Position numbers and translations under genes: made by a program. Shown here piece by piece: positions 49,701 to 63,763 of a stretch of 64,000 nucleotides of DNA (within the stretch, counting starts at the first letter, position 1; each line of letters starts with the position of its first letter). The stretch is from Archegozetes longisetosus (lineage: Eukaryota; Arthropoda; Arachnida; Sarcoptiformes; Trhypochthoniidae). The stretch covers positions 5,938,001 to 6,002,000 of the forward strand of contig JAEMBT020000005.1 in the NCBI GenBank assembly GCA_018873245.2, read 5' to 3'. The notes under the pieces were generated by a model. That model worked only from the letters and a program-made list of their open reading frames with translations, did no database searches and was not told where the DNA came from.

Positions 49701-50211
49701 TAGAAGTGCCTAAAGCTCTGGGAGATATTTTTGAGTCAGTAGCCGGAGCCATATATCTGGACAGTGGAATGTCATTGGACGCAGTTTGGAACGTATACTT
49801 CAAAATGATGCAACCGGAAATTGGTTTGTTATCTCCTTCGTACTTAATCCTTACAATCATATTTTGTAATTGAGATTGAAATTTTCATTTCAAAATATAG
49901 AATACTTCAGCAAACATGTCCCTAAATCGCCAATTCGTGAACTATTAGAAATGAAGCCACAAAACGCTAAATTTGGGTTAGTCTTTGATTCAATTTTGTA
50001 CTTACAATATTTTATTTAAACTCATTTTCTTCACAGAAAACCTGAGCTGATTTCAGGTCGAAAGATACGAGTTTGTGTCGAGGTGTTCGATGAGGGAAAG
50101 TTCTTCGGTATCGGACGCAACAAGCGAATAGCTAAATGCACGGCCGCTAAAAGGGCTTTACGTGCCTTGAAAATGAAGAGGAATCCAGACGGAGTCTTAT
50201 TTAAACAATAA
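43748..50211 (+). CDS. Dcr-1: Dicer-1 ribonuclease
   Basis: Exons 43748-43852, 43929-48205, 48274-48471, 48525-48711, 48776-49823, 49901-49976 and 50037-50211 join in phase to 2021 residues. Order: helicase (LNTGSGKT near residue 50, DEAH near 165, LGLSAS, and C-terminal QSKGRARA); dimerisation/DUF283 ([15 protein letters not shown]); platform and PAZ (about 850-1000); a long acidic insert with [10 protein letters not shown] and an E8 run; RNase IIIa ([43 protein letters not shown]); RNase IIIb ([38 protein letters not shown]); and a dsRNA-binding domain ([20 protein letters not shown]). Acidic catalytic residues of both RNase III domains are present. It cuts pre-miRNAs (and possibly long dsRNA) to guide RNAs. 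Sequence around RNase III resembles arthropod Dcr-1 more than Dcr-2. Confidence 0.97.
48058..48088 (+). repeat. GAA codon repeat in Dicer-1
   Basis: A GAA/AAG trinucleotide run encodes eight or more Glu in the acidic linker before RNase IIIa. Confidence 0.8.
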
Positions 50212-50724
50212 AATTATCTGTGATTTTGTTTTTAAGCCAATTACACATTTGTACGGATAAACATTTTTATTAGTCTTATTTCTATTAGAAGTCTTGACGA
50301 AAGCTTCAAATTTTATATAAACTCGTTTTGTTGATTATTTAATTAAAACTTGGTTTAGTAAAAATTCAATGGATAAGATCAGAACATTATCTTTAAAATG
50401 TGTCAATTTCTCAGTTTAACATTAAATATTTGAGATAAGTGCTTGAAATACAATTCATGATTAGAACTTGCTCTAGTTATTAGTGAATTGGTAATAGGAT
50501 AAAAATCAGATCAAAATTCAATTGTGTTTAAGGGAGATAGGATTAAAGTTAAATTAAAATCGAAATAGCTTTAAATAAAACAGGATTAAAATCAAGTTGG
50601 ATTTAAATATTACGCTTTGAATGCGTTACTTTATTGTGCAATTAAAATATATACAACTAAATTAAAATAGCATAAGATCACTGGAATCGGATAGCAATGA
50701 AAAAAAATTAAAAACAGCACTAAA
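50212..50724. other. Convergent 3' flanks of Dicer-1 and TENT4
   Basis: AT-rich sequence; AATAAA overlaps the Dicer-1 stop (TAA at 50209). No exon seen. Confidence 0.6.
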
Positions 50725-52765
<2,041 letters not shown>

Positions 52766-53875
52766 TGCGGATAACGATTCAACAATTTGTCGCTTCTTTA
52801 TCTCCAACACTCACTTGGTTATAAATATTCAGCAGTCAATCCGTTCTTAACTTTATATCAGTTTTCCGTTGATTTCAGCTTAATATCGATTCAATCGCTT
52901 TCTAATTATTACTATTAATCAATATTTATATCAATTGTACTCAAAGTTTTTGGGATTTTTATTAATAGTAATCACAAATCAACTTAATTTGAAAAAATAA
53001 TCAACTATTTGAAGATAACTAAATTTGGTCTGAAAAAATTCAATTTAAATTAAAAACAGATCGAAATATTGTTCGAAATATGAATACTTTAGATAGAATT
53101 ATAATAAAAATTAATTAATAAATTCGTTTTCATTTACATTAGCGATCAATAAAACAATTAATTGATCGCCAATTTAAACTAATCCTAATTTAAAATTTAG
53201 TTTAAATACTGTTAAAATAGTGACAAATTTATGTTTAATGGACTTATTTGGTAAAAAATATTACTTCATTGAATCCTATCTTCCATTAGTTTAAACACTC
53301 ATTCAATCACGTAATAAACCCTGTCTTCAAACTTACATACTATACATAAAAGACGTCTTCATATCTCCTCTTTAAAGGTGTCGAAATTTCCACTTTTATC
53401 TGTTTTAAAATGTTGATTAGACTAATCGCTACTTCAACTATATCTATGTAATCATTGATTCTAACGCCAATGCATAGTTTACAAATGAATAGTGCTGTGA
53501 AATAAGTACTTTCTTTCTAATCAAATATTCATTTACATAAGATTCAAATCAATTCAATCTATTCAAAATTCAGTTATCACTAGAATAGTATTGAATCGAT
53601 TACACACTATATACCAATATTAGAACTGGAATCTCAACAAGATTTCAATTTGAAAACCTTATTTTCAATTAAACTTCGACTATCATTGAGCGAAAAAACG
53701 ATAAATAAATACCAAGTGATAGGAGTGGCATTCATAAGAATTGTTAAGAATTCTAGTTATCATTTGAAAATTTGGTGAAGTTAAGTAAAGTTTAGTAAAT
53801 GATATCCAATCAAAATAAAACAATTCAAAATATCATAAATTGTTTATTTCAAATTTTTCTATTACAATAAGATAT
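52766..53875. other. Spacer between TENT4 and eL8
   Basis: AT-rich. It holds the TENT4 promoter/5' UTR and the eL8 3' UTR. No exon or RNA gene recognised. Confidence 0.55.
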
Positions 53876-55131
53876 TTAAGCCGAGGCTGCGCCACTCTGT
53901 TGCAATTGGCCAATCTCTTTAGCCTTAGCCTTTTCCAATTTAGTGATCTTTGCTCTCGATTTTGCACCCAATTGTCCGCCACCCCATTGACGACGGATTT
54001 CATCAAAACGATCGTTAAAGTTAGTTCGAACCACTTCTACCAATTTTGTTAGACTAACCTATAATTCAAAATAGACATATTTTGATTATAACTTCTTTAG
54101 TTAAACTAAGTTTATTAGTTACCTTATCATCAGGATTAACGTTAGTGATCGCAAGCGCAGAACAACCTTTTCTTCTGGTCACGTGACCCAGTCTTGCGCG
54201 TCCACCGCGAACCACACAATACGGATTCCCATTTTTCTGCAAAGAGCTGGCAAATGCAACACGATTTCAATCGGTTCTACATCTGCAGCAATGGCTACCA
54301 ATTGAGCCTTTTTCTGCTCAACAAGAGTTGTCACTGTATTGACACCTGTTTTCAATTAGACGTTAGTAACCTTGTAACAACATTTTTTGAACAAGTGTCG
54401 CTGCAATACCTGATCGCACAACTGGTGGTCTCTTCGATGGTGCCGAGTCTTTTCCGTCAGCCTTTGCTTCGGCCTGCTTTTTCAGACGATCTCTCTTGGC
54501 TTTCTTCGATTCAGGACGATATTTGTCGAGAAAGCGAAACAATTGAGTGGCTTTAGATTAAAAGAACAGAATAGGTGACTATTGAGTTTGAAATGCAAAA
54601 TTATTTGATTAATAGATCCAATGATTACCGGTTTGTCGATCGAGTAAACCACTTCTGAATTGATTAATAGTCGGCGGAATTTTCAATCTTTCCATCAGAA
54701 TGGCCTTTTGTCTCTGGACACGTATGTAACGCGGCCATCGGAAAAAGCGCGTCAAATCACGTTTCGGCTGAATATCACCGCCTTTTAGAGAACAATACAA
54801 TCATTAACTAAGTTGTTAGTTACTTAACAATATCTAAAATGAATACCAATAGCAAAGTTTTTAGGTTTCTTCTGAATAAGTGGGTCCACTGTCTTCTTAG
54901 CATCCTTTGATGACTTTGCAGCTACACTTGGTGGCAGTGGTGCCACTTTCTTCTTAACGATCTTCTTTACCTATAAAACCACAACAATAACATTTATCAG
55001 CACAAACACGTTTGAAAATTGTAATTAATGCAATCAACACATCTGAAACTTTTGCTAATAAAGGATTCTGTCACTCAATCGTTAGATCAATTATTAATCA
55101 CTATTTAATTAATAAATACCTTTTTCATCAT
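53876..55131 (-). CDS. RpL7A: Ribosomal protein eL8 (RpL7A), apparent one-base deletion at about 54226
   Basis: Exons 55131-55120, 54970-54847, 54781-54629, 54550-54410, 54345-54123 and 54058-53876 give about 278 residues once one missing base is added. Landmarks: [120 protein letters not shown] and [11 protein letters not shown]. It is a large-subunit protein. Within the fifth exon GGAATCCGTATTGTG must read GGAATC-CCG-TAT-TGT for the conserved GIPYC; the frame before and after is otherwise intact, and the exon phases demand exactly one more base. The first exon is only MMKK (12 bases), inferred from its donor and phase. Confidence 0.93.
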
Positions 55132-55547
55132 TTTAATGATGCTTCACCTCGTAAGAAATACAATTCAAAAGGAAGAGGAAATAGTGTGCAACACACGTTT
55201 CTTCAGTTTCAACATAAAGTACGTCGTCATATCATTGTCGTTTTAATGACATTTAATAAAAATCCTACTTTTTCTAGTCTTTGGAATGCTTCAATTTTTG
55301 ATATCCTGAGGAAAAATACTTCCAACAATCTTAATCTCAAGGATAATGAGTTAAATATCTGAGAAAAAGTCATTAGGCTTTTGAGAATAAAACTTCAAAA
55401 ACAAACAGTTTTAGTTATATCAAGGTTTTATTGAAAATAATTGATGACATTTCATTACAAATTTGAATTGTGTGTTTGAAATCTTATTAATCAAATAATC
55501 AATTAAATAAATGAGTGATCTAAACAGTCACTATGAATCACAAAGAT
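55132..55547. other. eL8 promoter and RNMT 3' flank
   Basis: Spacer between two minus-strand genes. An open stretch on the plus strand (55012-55362) overlaps the eL8 first exon antisense and has no resemblance to a known family. Confidence 0.55.
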
Positions 55548-56880
55548 TTACATCTTCAGTCGTTTGTTGGATGATTCATTCGTGTCAATATTTGCCACTT
55601 TCTCGAACGCAAATGCAATATAAATAGAAATAGCGTCCCATTCAGACTGTGATAATGTCCCGACTTGTCGGACATCGCTATTACTTGACGAATTAAGAAA
55701 CTCTTCTACATGTTTATAGTCCTTTTCTGGATCTCCTACCAATGGTTGTTCTGCTTGTGGAGAATATCTTTCGAGGGCGTCCATGATATTCAAAAGTTGC
55801 CTATGATCTCTATTGTCCTTATTTTCTGAGAATATTTGCCCAAATGTTTTGCGATAAATCAATTTCATGCCATACTTCTGACAAATTTCTTGGAAGACAG
55901 GAAAATAAACCAGAAATTCTGGGCAATCGACGACTCCCTCCAAGTGAAAGTCATATTTCGCTCCAAAAAGAGGTATTTTATTATTTTGATCAACGAATTG
56001 ATCGCCAAACTTGATCGAATAGACATCATTGCCGAAAACATTGGATCCACTTTTACGCAACCTTTTGACAATTTCCTGAGAGTCAGGCGTTGTTCCGATA
56101 AAAATTCCTCCAATTCGAAGGGATTCGCTGGCATTCCTGATCATACACTTAGCCTGAGATAAGCTCTCAAAACAATAATGAAAAGAGAACTGAATGCTAA
56201 CTAAGTCGATTTGAATGTTTTGATTTTTAAATTTAGGTTTCAATCTATCTCTCGTACAGTCTGATGTTATGAATTCAGCGCTAAAAATCTCATTTTCATT
56301 CCTTCTGTTATAGTTATTTCTTCTTTGGTTTGATTTCATGTCGTTATATCGTTCTTCGCATTGCTTCAAAGATGTCTCAGCGATGTCTGTATTCAATTAT
56401 AAATCAATATTAATGATTCAAATAATTCAACCCAATGTAAGTTAGGGCATGAGAGTATGTTTTTGAAAACTATCGACTAATCAATCGATAGCGATTTCTA
56501 AGACCTGCACATATGATGTGGTTAATTCTTCCTTTTCTGTACTTGAGAAGATCTCCTCCTTTTCCACATCCAATGTCTAAAACATTGATCTTACATTCAA
56601 ACCCTCTTCTGTCGCGTATTCTTTCCAACATTTCGGCTAAAAATATTGAGCAAAAGTATAGGATAGTTAAATATTTCTCAGACTTAATTAAGTAAATAGT
56701 TAGAACAATACCAATTGTAACACTTTTGATCCAATTGTTGAAATTCCTCATGTGATAAATTCGGCTTTCTTTTCGCGCATCAACTCCTTTTTCTTCTAAA
56801 CTGTTGTAATGGTTTGCCACAATTTTTGACAAACTATTGTTTGACTCTCCACTTGATGTAACGCTATTATTGTCGCTCAT
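55548..56880 (-). CDS. RNMT: mRNA cap guanine-N7 methyltransferase (RNMT)
   Basis: Exons 56880-56712, 56636-56505 and 56386-55548 join in phase to 379 residues. After a short Ser/Asn-rich N-terminus come [10 protein letters not shown] and [16 protein letters not shown], then the SAM site [52 protein letters not shown] and [10 protein letters not shown]. The cap-binding half has [39 protein letters not shown] and the end [19 protein letters not shown]. The enzyme methylates the GpppN cap at N7 in the nucleus. The N-terminal regulatory part is much shorter than in human RNMT (476 residues). The ATG at 56880 (MSDNNSV) was chosen; an upstream in-frame ATG at 56910 would add ten residues. Confidence 0.96.
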
Positions 56881-57537
56881 TTTCAAGTGATTCAAATATT
56901 GAAAAAGCAATATAATTATAAACTAAATCTTAACTCAATCATAAAGTACTTTATTTACAAATAAAAGTTGTTAGATTCCAGTTGACGTCATATTCATGAC
57001 CGCATTTTTAGAACAGACTTCATAGAGCTACTGATTGTGACGACATTTGCGGACACTTAGAGAAAGAATTATAGGATATTTGTATAGAAAAGGTGGAAGA
57101 AATGGTAACAAAAGTCGCAAAGGTTCAAATATTTAGTCAAATTTTGAACATTGTATACTGTGTAAAACGACGTAAATTTCACAATAAAGTCGTTCAATAT
57201 CTGTGACTAACCTAACGAAGCGATTCAATTAAATCTATATTAATTTTAATTAAAGCAATTATATATTTATAGACTACTTAAATATATATAATATTGACTT
57301 ATCATTGAGTAAATGATTTATTGAAATTGGTTTAAATCTGATATTGATCGAAATCAGATGATGAGCAATTAATTTGGGTCAAAATTGGTTTTATATTTAG
57401 TATTTATACAATTGGCTTATATTTAATGTTCATATAATTGAATTATAATTAGTGTCCATATAATTTTAAAATAAATTGAATCAAGTTAAGAAATGTTAAA
57501 TTAGTGAGGTCAAGATATAATTAAAGGTGAATCGAAA
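56881..57537. promoter_or_regulatory. Divergent promoter region of RNMT and LST2
   Basis: 657 AT-rich bases between two start codons facing apart. No distinct motif I would name. Confidence 0.45.
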
Positions 57538-60500
57538 ATGTTATCAATTCGTAAATGGTTTGTATCTAAAATGTTCACTCAACCCAATTGTGTTTCGCGT
57601 TTGTGTTTCGTCAACAACATTATACTCCAATTCTATTATGCCGACGAAGAACTAAATCTAATCGCATCCGAATTGGATAGTTTTGATGGAAGGAAAGATC
57701 CTGTCCGTTGTACTAATTTAGTCAATCAATTGAGGTCTGAGTCAATTACTGTTCTTACGATTTAATAGCTTTAACAGTTTTAATATCTGTCGAACAGGTC
57801 AGCTCAAGACAAAGTTATCACTTATATATTCAAATTGATGGACGAATGGCAGTGCGAAAGAGCCTCAAGAGATTATAGGATGAAATTTCCAGGTCTGATA
57901 TATTTTGTTTTGTTAAATTGTTAAACAGCTCAATACTGAAGCTTTATTATTAATTACTCGCAAAGAATGTGGAAACCTCAGCTCCAATTCAAGTCAAAAG
58001 CTTTTATTGTTTGCCTAATCTCTTAATTTGATTATCGTTCATAAATCTTGTTTCAGCACTTATAATTTTAAGAACTTTATGGTTTGATTAGTTTGAGCTA
58101 ATGTTCAGCTAAAATCAATTATCGCAACATTTGTTTTGATTTAACTTTTTTAATTATTAAAATTCGAACATATGGATAATTGAGTGGCAAATGAACTGTG
58201 TTGTAGTAATTAAAAATGATTTAATTTTACTGATAAGCTCCTATATTATTCTCCCACCAATTGTTGGCTCACAATTTAAATCTTTATTGCAATCTTGATA
58301 TTTGTTTTCTTTTGACTGAATAAATCTTTAGTTTTGACGCATAACACATTTTGTATCATAAAACATGATTTGAGAGTTTTCCAATGCTCTTTATCTTAAT
58401 TTTATGCAAAATAGCCAAAAAACTGAACTGTAAGCATAGATGCGAGTCACAATTTTCATAAAATACCAATTCTCAATTGTTTGACATTGAATAAATTCTT
58501 AGAAGCAGTAATTGATTCAATTATGGTTACAATCTTTGTATCACATAAAAGTTGAACATTTAAATAAGTTTTTATATATTTAATATGCATCGTTATTCCT
58601 AGAAATGAAGAATTGATACTTTTCATGCTTACTAATGAAACCCATATACGAAAATTAAAAGCTGCTATACAAAATAAGATAGGAAATGAAGTATAATTAT
58701 GCAATTTTTAGACTTTTATGCCTTGTCGCATAATTTCTCATCTCTACTCATGCCCTCAATTAATTATAATAGTTAGAATTATTAGTCATTGCCATTACAA
58801 TTGAAAAATGTTAGTAATTATATGAATATTTGCAATACGGGCACTGTTAATATGTACCAGTATTCATAAAAAAAACACTACAGTTATACAAATAGTTTTA
58901 TTTAATTTTAAACAAGTTCTCATGCACTTTGATGTGATCCTAACTAAAAGATTTAGCTTTTCTATCCTAACCAATCGAGCGATTTTTGCACTCATTGTAA
59001 ACAATAACATTTATTTTCAAAAATTAACATCTTCTCTGTTGCAATTTGAGAATTGCAATGATTAGCAAAGTTTAATTGAATTTACAGATGACTTACTGGC
59101 GGGCGAAGGGGCGGAATCACTGAACGGGCAAATATGGTTTGGAGCAGAATGTTTAGCCGCTGGCTCTAACATAATGAATCACGAAAGTGAATCTGCTTTG
59201 TTGAGGCCGATGGCTAAATCCCTCACAACAACCTTGGATCAGCTCAGACTCGATCTAAGGAATTGTTGTAATGATTTCGAGGAAAGGTAGCAATTATAGT
59301 AAAATTTCTAAACATGTAATTAAGTGGTTTTAAAAATCAATAACAAGCAATGTTTTCTATGGTATTTCTATATTGATTATTAAAAACCATTTAAGTGCAA
59401 ATGAAAGTTTAGATGTATGTACTTTTAAAGTATTAATAGTGGAAACATTTTGATCTTATCTAAAGGGGAAACCTTTCATTTGAAATGATATGTAAACTGG
59501 AACATTTCGACCAACTGTTTGCGTCATTCGAATACGAGTACGTCAAAGCAATGCTCCCCATCAAGAGTGCAGACGAAATAGAGAAACAACAGGAAGTTAC
59601 TGTCTTGTTCAGTGAAACTCTTTCACGCGCGCTTAAGAGAGGACTACTATCTCAGGACGATATCGATGACTGTCAGCCAAAAGTCATGATTGCTATTCCT
59701 AGACTGGCAATTGTGACCGGGCTCATGCAAGGAAATGGGTCTGCTATTTGCAAGAAATCAAGAGACCAACTTTCCAACTTGTTCAAACCTTTCCACGGGT
59801 AACATACTCTCATGCTTTCATCATATGCTGATTTGATTACTTTTTTGATAGTTTGCTGCTGAAAATACGTGATCTTTTGCTTGTTTTGCGTCAAATCGAA
59901 ATTGAGGTTTTGGAAAGGCTCTTAATAAATGAAGAAACTGTTATAACGACTTCTAGTGATGAGGTCTCACTACAAAACGTACCACTTAACATAAGTCAAA
60001 GAAAGAGAAGTAATTCAGTTCCCAACACAAAACCCTCGCTATCGCAGAACTTGGAAAATAAAGTCAAATCTGCTTCAACTCTTTCGTTGATGGCTTCTCT
60101 AAATAATATTTCGAATCATTCTAAAAACAAAAGTTGTGACAATTTGAGTATTAATTCTGTTGAATCAACAGCGACCACAACAGCATCTGTCGACTCATTT
60201 GAAATAGCTTTAGGTTAGAGAGTCTCTTTAGAATGATTTTTTTAGTTTTAAATTCAAAATTTCTAATTGATTGTAACTTGGATTCATTTAGCCATTGGTG
60301 CCAAAAATTCTCAGTATATTCCGGCTCAGACCAAGTTGCTACTGCATAAACTTTTCGTCACAATTGCAGGTTTGTATTGACTAATTTTGTAATAAGTATA
60401 GCATAGATTTTGTAATATATAATGTGAAATTAATATTTAATTATCAGGCATTGCTGATCAGTTACAATCCAATTATGCGAGTGATTTGCGTAATATATTG

Positions 60501-61028
60501 CGCAACGTTTTTGCCTTAAATCGTTCTATAGAAGACGATCACATAAGTGTTGAAGAAGCAGTTGAAGCGAAGGAATTCATTGAATTCAGTGATATTACTA
60601 CAAATGATGCTAGAAGTCAGATCTTGAGTAGTATTGATCAAGAATCAAACAGCACGATCTCAAGATCTACCACTTTTACTAACGATGATTCTCTGATGAG
60701 TCAAGTGGTGGCTGAATCTTCTCCTCAATCAATTCAAAGTAGAGAATCAGATGGTATAAATCCTAGCCTAAATGATTTGCCAGAGTCGTCACAAGTGCTT
60801 TTGCCGCCGATTTGGGTTCCCGACGAACTCATGTCTGTTTGCACTCTTTGCTGTTTACAATTCACAATCATTAGAAGGAGACATCACTGTAGAAAATGTG
60901 GGAAAATTTACTGTAATAGTTGCTCCAATCATTTCGTACCCCTAGTATGTTATGGATATGAGAGACCAGTTCGTGTTTGCAATCCATGTCATGAACAGAT
61001 ACGACAATTTTCAATTTCAGAAACGTGA
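57538..61028 (+). CDS. LST2: Lateral signaling target protein 2 (LST2/ZFYVE28), FYVE protein
   Basis: Exons 57538-57734, 57798-57892, 59088-59286, 59466-59798, 59852-60213, 60292-60369 and 60448-61028 join in phase to 614 residues. The N-terminal domain shows RKWF, FYYADEELNLIASELDSFDG, RKDPVRCTNLVNQL, GQIWFGAECLAAGSNIMNHE, VLFSETLSRAL, AIPRLAIVTGL and LFKPFHGLLLKIRDLL. A Ser-rich middle follows, then a C-terminal FYVE finger: WVPDELMSVCTLC, RRRHHCRKCGKIYCNSCSNH and RVCNPCHEQI, with the R+HHC+xCG core and eight Cys/His ligands. LST2 proteins act at endosomes and restrain EGF-receptor signalling. Residues 20-31 (VSRLCFVNNIIL) differ from the vertebrate start and could mark a small annotation error, but the frame is open. 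Confidence 0.95.
57893..59087 (+). other. Large second intron of LST2
   Basis: 1.2 kb AT-rich intron, unusually long for this compact half. It is bounded by a GTCTGA donor (weak) and a TTTACAG acceptor. No exon seen inside. Confidence 0.7.
59298..59420. mobile_element. MITE-like palindromic repeat, copy B
   Basis: Lies in the LST2 intron 59287-59465. It shares with the 61363-61497 copy the arm AATTAAGTGGTTTT, the inner AAAATCAATAACAA and TTTTCTATGG segments, and the far arm CCATTTAAGTGCAAATGAAAG. The outer ends are more diverged. Confidence 0.7.
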
Positions 61029-62449
61029 AATTAATTTAATGTACAAGTCAATTATGTATATATTAACCAATTCTATAACTGAAGGACTAATAATGAGACT
61101 AAAAGTCAGGATCTTATGGTTTTAAGTATAACCGAATTTCGAATTGCAAAGAATGATTTCAATTTTCAGATTATTACTGAGTTCTAGTTATTAACCATAA
61201 CTTCACTTATGTGAGCAAACACTAGATTTATTTCTCTTTCCAATGTCCTCAGTGCTTGTGTATTATGTATTTAGAAAAAGTACATATAGCAAAGCGTTCA
61301 TAGTAATCCTTTGTAGTCAAACCAAGTATCAAAATGCTCTCTTTCAATTCATTCCTATATTACAGTCAAATCTGTCTAACTTTTACGTGTAGTTAAGTGG
61401 ATTTTGAAAATCAATAACAATTATTTTTTCTATGGGACTTTCATATTGTTTTTTAGGAACCACTTAAGTGCGTGTGAAAGTTAGACCGGTTTAACTGTAT
61501 TAGGTAATTGAATTTATTGAATAACCAGGCTGTTGATTTAGCAAAGCTTTTAGATAAGCACAGGATCTTCTCTTCAATAGTTACGAATTAGCAATTCAAT
61601 GATCAATTATTAATTATTGATCAAAAATATTGAAATGTATTTCTTGCGATTTGAAATTTACATTCAATAATATAACTATAATTTAGTCAAGTCTAATATA
61701 ATTGTCTAAAATGTGTTTAAAATAAAATAGTTTTATAATGTTTGAGATAATTTAATTCGTATTAATGCATAAATATGAAAAAAGAAGTTTAAGTGATAGA
61801 ATGTAGACAAAATCCATATCGGCAGATACTACAGAAATATATGAAAAGTATAATAGTCTAATAGTTGTTAATAGAAAATTAGAAAATCTATCGGACACAA
61901 CTTTTGTTCCAATATTAAAAGCATTGAATCAATTTTTCCAATCTGATAGAATTTCAGTAAGATGTTGCTCTGAAAATTTACCTTATCTTGGATGTGTAAA
62001 ATAAACTATACTACTAGATTTCTTATTGTTGAATTTAGGTAGATTTTCGTTTTCCCAAAAGTCCTAATGAATTGGAAATCAGTAACCATCGAATCTTATC
62101 TCAGGTAATCAGAGTAAAAAATTAAAACTTTAAATTGGTTTTTTGTTATGCTCAACTTTACACTATACTCATGAATTTTTATCTCTATTATTTGGTAAAA
62201 TGGATTCCATATTTGAAAAACCAGGATCGCATCAAATGTTTATAGATTTTATTTCTTTTAATTAAAATTAAGAAAATACTTTTAAATTACAAAACGAGAG
62301 ATGACTTGTGACTACTGAATCGAATTAATGGAATAGAGAAAAGACTGTAATCGCTTAAAACAATACATTCGGATTGACTAACAAGTTATGAAATCACAAT
62401 ATGATGAATGTATTTTAATCATATCACAAGACACGAAGTTTGATTTGGT
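61029..62449. other. Convergent 3' flanks of LST2 and SNAPC3
   Basis: 1.4 kb AT-rich region containing repeat copy C; no supported exon. Confidence 0.6.
61363..61497. mobile_element. MITE-like palindromic repeat, copy C (best preserved)
   Basis: 135 bp beginning CAGTCAAATCTGTCTAACTT and ending with GTTAGACCGGTTTAACTG, flanked on both sides by TA. The ends are inverted repeats of about 40 bp (CAGT..AA..C.GTCTAACTTT.AC). TA duplication and CAGT ends are typical of Tc1/mariner-derived miniature elements; the family assignment is inferred. It sits in the 3' flank of LST2. Confidence 0.8.
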
Positions 62450-63763
62450 TTAGAGAAGAGCCGATTTATCGAGATAAGGATAGGCTCTGAACGATCCTAT
62501 TTTCCGATCATTTTGATCATAATTAAATGTATAAAAACAAGATTCACAGAAGAAAAACGGGTCTTCAGGCAATCGCTTATTCTCGAAAGTAACCCATTTA
62601 GCAGTATTGAGATTGCATAAACCACACCTAACTTGTGTTCGACGGTTTGTGCTCACAATCTTTGGATATTCAGACACATCCATACTATCACTGCATGGCT
62701 TAAGTAATCGAATGTCGCTGAAGACCATAATATGTTCACAGTCTCCTTGATGTTGATAGAGATATGGATAACCCAATTGTATTTCCAAATCTATAAACTT
62801 TGTTTCTTCCATTTTAGCCGTTTTGAAGGGACCGATTCCGCGGTCATACTCTTTAGATTGAGACCAATTAATTATAACCCTAAACATTGAAATTATATCA
62901 ATTTTAAATATTTGACCTGAAACGAAATCAAAAACAAAACAATTCATTACTCGCTGTAATCTCTGTTGAACGGGTGTCTCATATCATTATAGAAAGTATT
63001 GTTAATGAAAAAGAAACCCGATTTGTAAACATCAGCAGCTGTTGTGTTGAGAGCAGCTTTTGGGTTTTCACTGCAGTCACCAGGATTTGAGATGTCGGAC
63101 ACACACGTGAAGGCATCGCGCAATTCAGTCAAACTTTGAGACGAAAGAACAGCCAATTCTTGATCACAGATAAATGAGTAACGATGAGTATTACCGAAGT
63201 GCGTACTGAAACGGACGGGTCGATAGAATTGGACCGTAAGTATGGCTTCGGGTCTATCTATATGCGGCATTGAATCAGCTGTTGATTGAACAAAAAATAA
63301 TTTATTAGAAGAAACCAATGAAAGCAATGAATGACTTGTGAACAATACCTTCGATTTCTGGAGGCTTTTGGACTTTAATGAGACGATTGCGGTATCTTAA
63401 TGACTGAAGAGATGCAGTTCTATAGCAGCGGTCGTTGGCATACCTCTCGATGTGTTGTTTCTGAAGACGTAAAGTCTCTAAATTGACATTACTCGGTATA
63501 TCAAAGCTCTTTTCATACGCCACAAACAATTCTTCGTCTTCGCCACAACAGTCCAAATTTGATGGTTCAGTGTCTTTCTCAAGAAGATCAATCATTTCAT
63601 CTTCAATTTCTAATTCATTCTTAACGTAATCTCTAAGGTTGTATTTATTGATATTTAACTCATTTTGAATCTGGTTTTGAGACCACATTTCAATGAAGTC
63701 ATTGATTTTGACTTTTCCAGCCAGAATCCATGGCCTCGAGTCGGGTTTGTGTACTCTTTCCAT
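62450..63763 (-). CDS. SNAPC3: snRNA-activating protein complex subunit 3 (SNAPC3)
   Basis: Exons 63763-63349, 63278-62951 and 62879-62450 join in phase to 390 residues (human 411). After a helical, acidic N-terminal half come AILTVQFYRPVRF, THRYSFICDQELAVLSSQSL, LRDAFTCVSD, SGFFFINNTFYNDMR and VIINWSQSKE. The C-terminal zinc-binding region follows: RCGLCNLNTAKWVTFENKRL, PEDPFFFCESCFYTFNYDQN and KIGSFRAYPY. SNAPc binds the proximal sequence element of snRNA genes and recruits TBP for Pol II and Pol III snRNA transcription; the third subunit carries most of the DNA contact with SNAPC4. The junction of exons 2 and 3 uses the acceptor TTTAG at 62880, which restores DYSE-VIINWSQ. Confidence 0.92.

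Noticed and set aside
54971..55119. Box C/D snoRNA inside the first eL8 intron (eL8 introns host snoRNAs in vertebrates)
   Set aside because: A GTGATTA and a CTGA occur, but the C box is imperfect and no closing stem or guide is evident.
55012..55362. 116-codon frame on the plus strand
   Set aside because: It overlaps the eL8 start exon antisense and lacks any family similarity; probably chance.
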